A program made the translations under genes and the position numbers. A stretch of 12,265 bases of DNA from assembly GCA_028867395.1 (NCBI GenBank), contig JAGWGO010000022.1, forward strand, positions 1 to 12,265. The letters run 5' to 3'. The notes under the pieces were generated by a model. The model searched no databases and was not told the origin of the DNA. It saw only the letters and a program-made list of their open reading frames with translations. Positions 5,812 to 12,177 of the stretch are shown in pieces; the first letter of the stretch is position 1, and the number at the start of each line of letters is the position of its first letter. Origin of the DNA: Nitrososphaerota archaeon. Its GTDB lineage: Archaea; Thermoproteota; Nitrososphaeria; Nitrososphaerales; Nitrosopumilaceae.

Positions 5812-6891
5812 ATGAGGAAACGTGTAGCTATCATAGGCGTTACTGGAGCAGTAGGACAGGAATTCGTGGTAGCCCTCAATAACCACCCATGGTTTGAGGT
5901 AAAGCAGATAGCTGCCTCCGAGAGGTCTGCAAAGAAAAAGTTTGTGGACGCTATAAGAGACCAAAACAGTGGCATTCTCAGATGGCACATTAGAGACCCA
6001 ATTCCAGATTATGTTAAAGAAATGGTTGTCGAGCCAGTTGACGACATCAAGCCTGAAAATCTTGATTTGATATTCAGTTCTGTTGAAAGCGAGGCTGCAA
6101 GAGAGATAGAGACTAAATTTGCACAATATGTGCCAGTCATCAGCACCTCTGCTGCATATAGATACGAAGATGACGTACCCATACTAATTCCAGGAATAAA
6201 TGACGACCACATTGCACTCTTAGATCAGCAAAGAAAGAACAGAGGTTGGAAGGGATTTGTTGCCCCATTACCAAATTGTACCACTACAGGGCTAGCAATC
6301 ACTATGAAGCCACTCCTGGACAAGTTTGGCGTTCAAAAGACAATCATGACATCAATGCAATCAATGTCTGGCGCCGGAAGATCGCCTGGCGTCTCTGCGC
6401 TTGATATCACAGATAATATCATTCCATACATACCAAAAGAAGAGGACAAGGTAAGAATAGAGACTGGCAAGATTCTTGGCAGACTAGTAGACGGAAAGAT
6501 TGATCCAGCAAAGATGAAGGTAAGTTGTACGTGCACAAGGGTGCCAGTAATTGACGGTCATACCGAGACTGTCTTTATAGAAACAGGAACACATGCCGAT
6601 CCAGAAATGATAAAGAATGCAATGAAAGAATTTTCAAACAAGGTAAGCGTATCCGGTCTGCCATCAGCACCAAAAGAGTACCTAATGGTCAACGAGGATC
6701 CGACAAGACCACAACCAAGATTAGATCGTGAAATAAATGGAGGCATGACAACAGTAGTAGGTAGAATAAGAGAAGACACTGTATTTGACAATGGCATCAA
6801 GTACGTGCTATTTTCACACAACGAGAAGATGGGCTCTGCAAAGGGAGCTGTGCTCTTGGCTGAGATGCTGTACAAGAAAGGCTACGTCTAA
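5812..6891 (+). CDS. asd: Aspartate-semialdehyde dehydrogenase (possible malonyl-/succinyl-CoA reductase paralogue)
   Basis: A 359-residue NADP-dependent dehydrogenase of the archaeal/fungal-type ASADH family. It reduces aspartyl phosphate to aspartate semialdehyde on the route to threonine, methionine and lysine. The Rossmann loop GVTGAVGQ is at 9-16. STSAAYRYEDDVPILIPGIN (111-130) follows, then the catalytic cysteine C156 in APLPNCTTTGLA, SMSGAGR (184-190), and R243 and H250 in CTRVPVIDGHTE. The same family includes malonyl-CoA reductase of Sulfolobales, whose active site reads, from memory, TPLCTAQG. The asparagine directly before the cysteine here favours a true ASADH. Because thaumarchaea fix carbon by the 3-hydroxypropionate/4-hydroxybutyrate cycle, a CoA-reductase role is a real alternative. 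It is divergent from the cobalamin operon and followed by an Lrp-type regulator. Confidence 0.87.
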   Translation: MRKRVAIIGVTGAVGQEFVVALNNHPWFEVKQIAASERSAKKKFVDAIRDQNSGILRWHIRDPIPDYVKEMVVEPVDDIKPENLDLIFSSVESEAAREIETKFAQYVPVISTSAAYRYEDDVPILIPGINDDHIALLDQQRKNRGWKGFVAPLPNCTTTGLAITMKPLLDKFGVQKTIMTSMQSMSGAGRSPGVSALDITDNIIPYIPKEEDKVRIETGKILGRLVDGKIDPAKMKVSCTCTRVPVIDGHTETVFIETGTHADPEMIKNAMKEFSNKVSVSGLPSAPKEYLMVNEDPTRPQPRLDREINGGMTTVVGRIREDTVFDNGIKYVLFSHNEKMGSAKGAVLLAEMLYKKGYV

Positions 6892-6934
6892 GATGCAAAT
6901 CATAGAAAAATTATAATAACAAGTTTATTAAGAT

Positions 6935-6955
6935 CCATTTATTCACAATAAATGG
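6935..6955 (+). promoter_or_regulatory. Perfect palindrome over the Lrp-gene promoter (candidate operator)
   Basis: CCATTTATT (6935-6943) and AATAAATGG (6947-6955) form a perfect 9-base inverted repeat with a CAC spacer. The left arm contains ATTTATT, about 24 bases before the ATG at 6964, so the dyad overlaps the probable TATA box and transcription start. This is the geometry of an autorepressing Lrp/AsnC dimer site. The palindrome is seen directly; its use as an operator is inferred. Confidence 0.55.
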
Positions 6956-6963
6956 TGTTTTGA

Positions 6964-7422
6964 ATGGCAAAAGTGGATGATTTAGATATGATAATTTTAT
7001 CGGAGCTGTCCCAAGATGCAAACATCTCCGTTCCACGAATTTCAAAGAAGATTAACGTAAACTCGTCAGTTGTTTACAGCCGAATCAAGAGACTCATCAA
7101 AAGGAAGCTCATCGAACGCTTTACCATCGTAGTAAATGACAGGGAACTTGGCTATACAGTCAAAGCCCTTACAGGCATAAACATGGACTCTAAGATGAGA
7201 GATCATGTCATCGAGGAGCTCTTGAAGATAGGAGAGGTAAGAGAGATTTCTGAGGTAACGGGCAGATTTGACATCATAGTTACCATGTACGCCAAGAATC
7301 TCGATGAGATGCACAGGCTTATCTCAGAAAGAGTAGGTCGAATACAAGGTGTACAGCGCTCCGAGTCCTTCATTGAGATGAAAAGAACCACAAAACCCAT
7401 GCCTTACAAGCCAGGCAAGTAG
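6964..7422 (+). CDS. Lrp/AsnC-family transcriptional regulator
   Basis: A 152-residue feast/famine regulator of normal full length. Residues 1-60 form the winged helix-turn-helix (LDMIILSELSQDANIS, then RISKKINVNSSVVYSRIKRL). Residues 65-140 are the RAM ligand-binding domain with the usual core EVTGRFDIIVTMYAKN (97-112). The tail (TTKPMPYKPGK) is basic and proline-rich. Such proteins form dimers to octamers, bind amino acids or other small molecules, and commonly repress their own gene; a perfect palindrome lies directly over its promoter. The gene follows asd by 72 bases on the same strand, so it may also respond to amino-acid supply, but no ligand can be assigned from the sequence. Confidence 0.93.
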   Translation: MAKVDDLDMIILSELSQDANISVPRISKKINVNSSVVYSRIKRLIKRKLIERFTIVVNDRELGYTVKALTGINMDSKMRDHVIEELLKIGEVREISEVTGRFDIIVTMYAKNLDEMHRLISERVGRIQGVQRSESFIEMKRTTKPMPYKPGK

Positions 7423-7440
7423 TCCCCCAAATTTTCAACC

Positions 7441-7448
7441 TATAAATA
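7441..7448 (+). promoter_or_regulatory. TATA box of ctaB
   Basis: TATAAATA is a near-consensus archaeal TATA box centred about 23 bases before the GTG at 7467. It gives ctaB its own promoter, separate from the Lrp gene that ends at 7422. Confidence 0.55.
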
Positions 7449-7466
7449 ACAAAAAGGCTCCAAAGA

Positions 7467-8384
7467 GTGACGAGCGTGTTAACAACAAAAGCCAGTTCTA
7501 GAATTAAGACATACTATGAAGTGACCAAGCCGAAGATATGGTATCTTCTAGTCTTTACTGCTATGGGCGCGACTTATACTGCTTCTAATATTTACCATAT
7601 TCCAGTTTCTGCCCTGACTTGGGCGCTTGTCACCTTTGGTGTCATTGCAGGCTCTGCTGCAGCAAACACTCTGACAAACTACAATGACAGAGACATTGAC
7701 GCCATCATGGAAAGGACAAAGGATAGACCAATTCCTAGTAGAAGAATATATCCTGCAAAAAAAGCCCTTCACTTTGGGTTAATCCTTGCTGGAATTTCCC
7801 TTGTTTGTGCTTTTGCAATTAACACATGGGCAGGAATCTTCATGGCATTTGGCCTTGCAGACAATATCCTAGTTTACAGCAAACTTCTGAAGCGAAGAAG
7901 TAGAACCAACATTGTCTTGGGTGGATTCTCAGGCGGAGCTCCTGCAATGATTGGCTATGTTGCAGTAACAACAACTGGACTGTGGGATCTTGGACTAGTC
8001 ATGGCAGGACTTGTCTTTGTTTGGATTCCAATGCACATCTGGAGCTTAACATTGCATGTCAAGGACGATTACAATAAAGTAAAGGTGCCAATGCTTACCG
8101 CAGTAGAATCTGAAAAGACATCGGTTAGAGTAATTGCAGGAACCACACTTATGATGGTGCTGTTTAGCGTCTTGCCATTTTTCATGGTAGACAGCTCTGG
8201 AAAACACTTGTTCCATGAGATCTATCTTTACAGTGCAATAGCTTCGGGTGCAATAATGGTGGCATTGAGCTTGTGGCTGCTTGTCAAACCATCCGAGAGA
8301 GCTTCTTGGACACTCTTCAAGTTTTCAAGTCCATATCTTGCAATCTTGTTTATTGCATTAATGGTAGACTCTGTCCTAAGATAA
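7467..8384 (+). CDS. ctaB: Protoheme IX farnesyltransferase (haem O synthase) CtaB
   Basis: A 305-residue integral membrane prenyltransferase of the UbiA superfamily that adds a farnesyl-type chain to haem B to give haem O, needed for haem-copper terminal oxidases. Diagnostic motifs are TNYNDRDIDAIMERTKDRP (70-88), the first aspartate-rich prenyl-diphosphate site; YSKLLKRRSRTNIVLGG (137-153) with SGGAPAMIGY; and the second site HVKDDYNKVKVPML (197-210). Around eight to nine hydrophobic helices are visible. The GTG at 7467 is used because a strong TATA box lies just upstream and the next ATG is deep in the protein; GTG 7476 is a minor alternative. The last 9 bases overlap the 3' end of the convergent ubiD-family gene. 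UbiA-family members for other substrates are less likely given the haem-synthase-specific DDY...PML motif. Confidence 0.93.
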   Translation: MTSVLTTKASSRIKTYYEVTKPKIWYLLVFTAMGATYTASNIYHIPVSALTWALVTFGVIAGSAAANTLTNYNDRDIDAIMERTKDRPIPSRRIYPAKKALHFGLILAGISLVCAFAINTWAGIFMAFGLADNILVYSKLLKRRSRTNIVLGGFSGGAPAMIGYVAVTTTGLWDLGLVMAGLVFVWIPMHIWSLTLHVKDDYNKVKVPMLTAVESEKTSVRVIAGTTLMMVLFSVLPFFMVDSSGKHLFHEIYLYSAIASGAIMVALSLWLLVKPSERASWTLFKFSSPYLAILFIALMVDSVLR

Positions 8385-9716
8385 TTTCATGTAATTTTTC
8401 AGAGATATCTTGTCCAATCCAGGTATCTTTGCAATCTCAAACCCTTCAGGACGTTTTGAGAAAGATCTAGTTGCATCTATCCCCATCTTTGTTGTAAGCA
8501 AATTTTTCTGATCGCTTGACGGATCAAGGCTTGAACCTCGCACCTTTGGAACTATTACCAGCTTCTTGTCTGCCTGAAACCTTGTAGCTATTGCGTATTC
8601 AACCTCTACGGGGTTTGTTGGGTTGATGTCTTCGTCTACCACAATCACGTGTTTGAGCGACCTGTGGGCACCAAAAGCTGCATCAATTGCTTTTTTTGGA
8701 TCTGATTCTTTTTTCTTTGATATTTGCACAATTGCGTGAAGCCAGTTACATCCCCCGTCACTTAGTACCACGTTTCTTATTCGTGGCATGACTTGCTTGA
8801 GATTTTTATTGAGTTTTGCCTCAATTGGCATTCCCATCAATAAGCGGTGTTCTGCATATCCAGACAAAATATCATGAAATATCGGCTCGTTTCTAAAGTA
8901 CATTTTTTCAAGCTCAAAGACCGGCTGTTCTCTCTTAAAGTCATATGTCCGAAGCATTTCCACCATCCACTCCTTGTGGGTCCTGTCCCTTAGTATCCTG
9001 CCCTCAAGGACAATCTCTGCTTCCGAGGGAACAAGCGTGCCAGAATAAGGACTCATTGCAAGTGTAAGCTTTTTGCCAAGTAAGACATTGGCAATCTCAA
9101 GTTCGTCCTTCCCCCAGTCTGCCTGATATGCACCTGCTATGGACACGGCTGGATGTACACCTACCGTGATGGCCACACGAAGGTCCTCTCCTCGCTCCTT
9201 TGCATAGGTAAAAGACCTGTGAAGATGCCTCCCTTCCACCATCCTTACAGAGAAATGGCGCTCGTCAAGCCTAAGAAGCCTATGAAATGACGAATTTTGT
9301 GTTCCTGTCTCTTGATTATTTGTGTAAATTACAGAAGATGTGATAAAGGCACCTGGCTCTTTTTCAAAGTGCGTTATTATGGGTAGGTCATAGAGGTTTT
9401 TTGAGTGGTTTTCCATGAATCTGGCTTTAGAGACTATTTTTGGTTTTGATGCATGGTTGATAGCATAGCTTACCTTATCGTGAATCTTGTCCTCTGTTGT
9501 GCCCACTGCAACTGCAAATCTCTTCTTTGTACCAACAAGATTTGATACAACACGGAATTTGCTTTCCTTGATATTTTCAAAGAGTACTGCTTTTGAGCCG
9601 TCAAGTTTTGCAGTGATAGCAGCGATCTCATATTTTGTAGAGACCCTCTTTTTTATGATAGCCAGTTCCTTTGCCTTGGCTACCTGGCCGAGGTATCCTC
9701 GCAGATCTGTTGTCAT
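8376..9716 (-). CDS. UbiD-family decarboxylase, candidate trans-anhydromevalonate 5-phosphate decarboxylase
   Basis: A 446-residue member of the UbiD family, whose enzymes use prenylated FMN to decarboxylate unsaturated acids. Recognisable features are NSSFHRLLRLD (141-151), VAITVGVHPAV (181-191), PSEAEIVLEGRI (230-241), FHDILSGYAEHRLLMG, VLSDGGCNWLHAIVQISKKK, and VVDEDINPTNPVEVEYAIATR in the C-terminal part. Established work on Aeropyrum showed that a UbiD homologue performs the anhydromevalonate-phosphate decarboxylase step of the archaeal mevalonate pathway, and most archaea keep one such gene. This makes that role the leading candidate here, above ubiquinone synthesis, for which archaea have no need. 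It starts one base inside the stop of the upstream small gene (TAATG), and its end overlaps ctaB by 9 bases. Family membership is firm; the substrate is inferred. Confidence 0.87.
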   Translation of the reverse strand: MTTDLRGYLGQVAKAKELAIIKKRVSTKYEIAAITAKLDGSKAVLFENIKESKFRVVSNLVGTKKRFAVAVGTTEDKIHDKVSYAINHASKPKIVSKARFMENHSKNLYDLPIITHFEKEPGAFITSSVIYTNNQETGTQNSSFHRLLRLDERHFSVRMVEGRHLHRSFTYAKERGEDLRVAITVGVHPAVSIAGAYQADWGKDELEIANVLLGKKLTLAMSPYSGTLVPSEAEIVLEGRILRDRTHKEWMVEMLRTYDFKREQPVFELEKMYFRNEPIFHDILSGYAEHRLLMGMPIEAKLNKNLKQVMPRIRNVVLSDGGCNWLHAIVQISKKKESDPKKAIDAAFGAHRSLKHVIVVDEDINPTNPVEVEYAIATRFQADKKLVIVPKVRGSSLDPSSDQKNLLTTKMGIDATRSFSKRPEGFEIAKIPGLDKISLKNYMKLS

Positions 9717-10051
9717 TATTTGATAAGCTCCATAATTTCGTTCATTAGAATCTTCATGTTTTCAAGATCCAACTCCTTTTGTATGTTTAATGAAAAAATA
9801 CAGATTCCGTTTATAGTTGAAGCTACTCTTTCCGAAACCATCTTTAAAAAAATAGTTTCAGATTTGGACGGTATTACTGTTGCAGTACTTGTACGACCAC
9901 TAGAACCAATTGAAACTACGAGCGTTCCAATTTTTTCCTTACCCTCAGTTATGGAAATAAAATTTCCATTATCAAAGGGAACGATTTGTACCAAGAAATC
10001 GCGATGATCCACATTGACGGTTTTTTTCCGATAACCGGCTTGTGACACCAT
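9716..10051 (-). CDS. Small protein resembling proteasome assembly chaperone PAC3/PAC4
   Basis: A 111-residue protein without a sure family. The pattern is a strand at 18-25 (DFLVQIVPF), a strand at 30-36 (NFISITE), a strand with small residues at 42-49 (GTLVVSIG), a strand near 54-60, a helix at 66-79, a strand at 82-88 (GICIFSL), and a C-terminal helix at 97-110. This order, and the alignment by eye of VQIVPFDNGNFISI...GTLVVSIGS...ICIFSLNIQ with human PSMG4 (PAC4: VHFQVTRLDG..LLWVG...NLAVAM...VFVSYNLQ, from memory), suggests the PAC3/PAC4 fold of 20S proteasome assembly chaperones. There is no signal peptide or membrane segment. It lies 18 bases after the zinc-finger gene and overlaps the ubiD start by one base, so all three are co-transcribed. 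The chaperone role is a hypothesis. Confidence 0.8.
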   Translation of the reverse strand: MVSQAGYRKKTVNVDHRDFLVQIVPFDNGNFISITEGKEKIGTLVVSIGSSGRTSTATVIPSKSETIFLKMVSERVASTINGICIFSLNIQKELDLENMKILMNEIMELIK

Positions 10052-10069
10052 CAGCTTACGTCAGCTGTT

Positions 10070-10306
10070 CTACGTCTTTATTGCTATCGCTTCTAATTGA
10101 TCTGCTTCGACTCTAGCTCGTAGTTTTGCTTTGTACTTGAGGTTTCGTGGTTTAGTTCTGAGTCTGTATCCGCAGCAAGGACACCAAAGACCTTCCCATT
10201 TGATGAAGATCTCACAAATTTGACATCTTTTCTGTCCTGATGCGTAACGTCCCGTCCCTACTGGCTTCTGTGCCTTGTATCTTGTGCATATTCCTTTACA
10301 TGTCAT
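10070..10306 (-). CDS. Small basic zinc-finger protein
   Basis: A 78-residue protein with seven cysteines and a strongly basic C-terminal half. C3 and C7 (TCKGIC), C28 and C31 (CQIC), and C42, C44 and C45 (CPCC) could build one or two zinc sites. GTGRYASGQKRCQIC and CCGYRLRTKPRN are compact, motif-like blocks. I recognise this as a conserved small protein of ammonia-oxidising archaea but know of no proven function. Charge and size suggest nucleic-acid or ribosome binding. The ATG at 10306 is supported by a TATA-like box 27 bases upstream. It is the first gene of a probable operon with the PAC-like and UbiD-family genes. Confidence 0.85.
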   Translation of the reverse strand: MTCKGICTRYKAQKPVGTGRYASGQKRCQICEIFIKWEGLWCPCCGYRLRTKPRNLKYKAKLRARVEADQLEAIAIKT

Positions 10307-10328
10307 TTTTTAGTCACTTTTTACCTTG

Positions 10329-10336
10329 TGATATAT
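10329..10336 (-). promoter_or_regulatory. TATA box of the zinc-finger/PAC-like/UbiD operon
   Basis: On the minus strand AATATATC is centred about 27 bases before the ATG at 10306, predicting a leaderless transcript. The box is one arm of a dyad, GATATA-6 nt-TATATC (10330-10347). A second dyad lies immediately upstream. Confidence 0.5.
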
Positions 10337-10344
10337 TGTAGTAT

Positions 10345-10365
10345 ATCTATGATTTAAGCATAGAT
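10345..10365. repeat. 7-base inverted repeat upstream of the zinc-finger operon promoter
   Basis: ATCTATG (10345-10351) and CATAGAT (10359-10365) are perfect complements around a 7-base spacer. The repeat abuts the TATA box, where an activator or a TFB-recruiting factor could bind. Function is not shown. Confidence 0.4.
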
Positions 10366-10563
10366 CAGAAATTTCTATAATTTAGAATCCTTTTTTTTAT
10401 AAAATTTATACAGGCTCTTCAATGGAGGGATCAACACTTTTCAGAAAAAACGAGGAAATGTTCTATAAATATGTATGCCCTTTTGAAAATGAAAATTTTT
10501 CAAATTTTCGGGTATTTTTTCAATCAATTATTTAAGGATTCTTGATCGTTTTTTCGAATTTTT

Positions 10564-11229
10564 TCAGCCAACTCTTGAGAGAGGCAGGATGAGGTGTCGA
10601 TATCCCTCTCTTTGAGTGATATATCTTGCAGATATTTTGTCACGAATTCCACGTTTGTTGTAGTTCTTTACCCGAAGTGACGTTTTACGTTCATCCACAA
10701 ATTCAAGCTCAAAGTGTGAACAAAAACGAAGGTTTAGCATGTTTGTAATCTGCCTTGCAATCTTCATGTTCCCGTTTCCTACCTTGACAACTTTACGCTC
10801 TGCACTCAATCCAACAAGAATTTTTACGATGTGGGATATCAATTCGTCAACGGATGTGTATATCGAGCTCTCAATCTCCTTCTCGTAATAAAACACGGAG
10901 ACTCCAATCCTATTTCCTGGGTCTATCCCTATAACAAGTGAGCTGTGATCAAGTCCAGATTCTAGTTTTTTCACTATCTTTCCCCTTACAATGGTAGGAT
11001 CATAGTCAAACTCATCATCAAACAAAACTAGGTTTGCTGGTATCTTTGATGACTCACGAACTGTGGTCAAAATTAGTCTTTTATCAGAACTTGTAACTTC
11101 TTCAGGAAGTACAGAGTCATAGGCAAGTTTTAGATTCTTTAGAGTATTTACGAATTTAAAATAGGATCTCCCGTACACAGTTGCAACCGCAATGTTGTTT
11201 TGGGTTTGATATTCTATACCTAAAATCAC
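10564..11229 (-). CDS. RuvC/RNase H-fold nuclease-like protein
   Basis: A 221-residue protein. Residues 98-111 (LVIGIDPGNRIGVS) are the first strand of a RuvC/RNase H fold with its acidic residue D103. VVKVGNGNMKIA (147-158) fits the next strand and turn, FVDERKTS (177-184) supplies further acidic residues, and RDKISARYITQREG (196-209) resembles the last helix of RuvC resolvases, which carries a catalytic aspartate (here D197). Residues 1-95 form a separate domain that I do not recognise (starting ILGIEYQTQNN). The GTG at 11229 is taken as the start because the sequence just after it reads as a beta strand and no ATG is near; a TTTAAAT box at 11241-11247 sits closer than usual. It could be a Holliday-junction or other structure-specific nuclease, or an RNA nuclease. 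No partner gene decides this. Confidence 0.78.
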   Translation of the reverse strand: MILGIEYQTQNNIAVATVYGRSYFKFVNTLKNLKLAYDSVLPEEVTSSDKRLILTTVRESSKIPANLVLFDDEFDYDPTIVRGKIVKKLESGLDHSSLVIGIDPGNRIGVSVFYYEKEIESSIYTSVDELISHIVKILVGLSAERKVVKVGNGNMKIARQITNMLNLRFCSHFELEFVDERKTSLRVKNYNKRGIRDKISARYITQREGYRHLILPLSRVG

Positions 11230-11279
11230 TTCTTTGAAAATTTAAAGTTTTTTTGTATTCTAATGTTGATTAATGGGAA

Positions 11280-11621
11280 TCATTTAGTTGTTAACAAGAG
11301 TATTGCTCTTGCAAGATCGCCCTTGGCCTCCGTTAGTGCAGCTGTGGCCTGCTCGGGTGAAACATTGGCTTGTTGTGCCACTAGAGTAATGTCATCTTGG
11401 CTAAATACAGGTACTTCCAGTTCTCTTTCTTCATAGCTTTCAGCTATTACTTGGAAGATAGAGTTGTCTTTTGCCTTCATTTCTGTTACAGCAGGTTTTG
11501 CAATGATTATTTCCTTTGTATCTGTCTTGATTATAACCTCCTGTACGTTATTTACTTCCTTCATTTCCAGGCCCATTCTATCGAGCATTCTACGCATTTC
11601 GCGGTTTCCGCCACGCATCAT
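11280..11621 (-). CDS. nac: Nascent polypeptide-associated complex protein (archaeal NAC)
   Basis: A 113-residue homologue of eukaryotic NAC-alpha, which in archaea forms a homodimer at the ribosome exit tunnel and contacts emerging chains. The N-terminus is basic with GGNREMRRMLDRMG, typical of archaeal NAC. Residues 20-60 are the NAC beta-barrel segment (EVIIKTDTKEIIIAKPAV, then FQVIAES). Residues 72-113 are a UBA domain (FSQDDITLVAQQANVSPEQA, then GDLARAILLL). The ATG at 11621 overlaps the stop of the PUA gene by four bases; ATG 11618 is the near-identical alternative. Co-transcription with a PUA-domain gene fits a translation-linked operon. Confidence 0.95.
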   Translation of the reverse strand: MMRGGNREMRRMLDRMGLEMKEVNNVQEVIIKTDTKEIIIAKPAVTEMKAKDNSIFQVIAESYEERELEVPVFSQDDITLVAQQANVSPEQATAALTEAKGDLARAILLLTTK

Positions 11622-12097
11622 TTCCTATCTACTATTCCTTCGTTTGGACTTTTTAAACTATCTCTGATCTTTATGGCAACCCCACGCTTTAGGGAACGCA
11701 TCATCTTTGATGAAACAATGGCCCTACCTACAGCAATTACCTTGTTCCCATACAAGACAGGCACGTCAGATCCGATTAGTATGTTCTTGCCGCACCAGAT
11801 TACATGTTTACAAAATACAGAACTGCCACTCTCTACAAACGGCTTGGAATCATCGTCTATCTCTACACAATTTTGTCTGAATTTCTTGCTCTTCATGAGC
11901 ATCTGAGCAAATTTTGGGGTAATTGCCAGTCCGCCATCTATTCTCAGAGTACACAGTAAAGTATCATCTTGGTACACATGCTGTATTCTGCCAGTCTTCT
12001 TGGAGTAGGTGAACCTGACGTTTTTTGGCAAATATCTTGAGACACCTATTCCAAATAGTGCGTCAAGGGTATACTTGATCTTCAAAGTAGAGTCCAT
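11618..12097 (-). CDS. PUA-domain RNA-binding protein
   Basis: A 159-residue protein with a C-terminal PUA domain, used by many RNA-modifying and translation proteins. Residues from about 87 onward (FVESGSSVFCKHVIWCGKNI, GSDVPVLYGNKVIAVGRAIVSS, MMRSLKRGVAIKIRD) follow the PUA pattern of strands and glycine turns. The N-terminal half includes KTGRIQHVYQDDTLLCTLR, which resembles the domain preceding PUA in archaeosine tRNA-guanine transglycosylase, so this may be a free-standing relative of that C-terminal region. No catalytic domain is present. ATG 12097 is preferred over TTG 12100. It overlaps nac by four bases and is first in the operon. It may bind tRNA or rRNA; the exact target is unknown. 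Confidence 0.87.
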   Translation of the reverse strand: MDSTLKIKYTLDALFGIGVSRYLPKNVRFTYSKKTGRIQHVYQDDTLLCTLRIDGGLAITPKFAQMLMKSKKFRQNCVEIDDDSKPFVESGSSVFCKHVIWCGKNILIGSDVPVLYGNKVIAVGRAIVSSKMMRSLKRGVAIKIRDSLKSPNEGIVDRK

Positions 12098-12111
12098 CAA
12101 AATATCATGTG

Positions 12112-12124
12112 ATTAGGCCCTAAT
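12112..12124. repeat. 13-base palindrome at the probable start of the PUA-nac transcript
   Basis: ATTAGG (12112-12117) and CCTAAT (12119-12124) are perfect complements around a single C. The site is about 26 bases from the TATA-like palindrome at 12146-12153, which would place it at the transcription start of the minus-strand operon. A regulator bound here could block initiation. Function is inferred. Confidence 0.45.
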
Positions 12125-12144
12125 TATTTCTAAAGGAGTTCTGT

Positions 12145-12177
12145 ACTATATAGAATAACCGAAGAACTATATAGAAT
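12145..12177. promoter_or_regulatory. Duplicated TATA-box element in a divergent promoter
   Basis: ACTATATAGAAT occurs twice without mismatch, at 12145-12156 and 12166-12177, with starts exactly 21 bases (two helical turns) apart. Each copy contains CTATATAG, an 8-base palindrome that reads as a TATA box on both strands. The right copy is centred 26 bases before the plus-strand ATG at 12197; the left copy could direct minus-strand transcription toward the PUA gene starting near 12123. Confidence 0.6.

Larger units (their letters stand above)
10307..10563. other. A/T-rich intergenic region, 257 bases
   Basis: This gap between two minus-strand genes holds the promoter and dyads of the zinc-finger operon (10329-10365). 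It also holds a plus-strand T/A-rich box (10393-10403) followed by a possible 37-codon ORF (10422-10535), and an imperfect dyad at 10485-10509 (GAAAATGAAAA against TTTTCA-AA-TTTTC). I see no tRNA-like cloverleaf and no conserved RNA that I recognise. Some of the A/T content may act as 3' termination signal for the RuvC-like gene. Confidence 0.5.

Noticed and set aside
5785..6126. A 113-codon minus-strand frame at the start of asd
   Set aside because: It is antisense to the Rossmann-fold N-terminus of asd and has no supporting motif.
10307..10563. A tRNA or other structured RNA gene in the longest intergenic gap
   Set aside because: No cloverleaf, no GTTC-type T-loop and no G/C-rich stems are visible in this A/T-rich sequence.
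11397..11906. A 169-codon plus-strand reading frame opposite nac and the PUA gene
   Set aside because: It lies entirely antisense to two well-supported overlapping genes, its translation is low-complexity in Phe/Leu/Ser, and no family pattern or promoter supports it.
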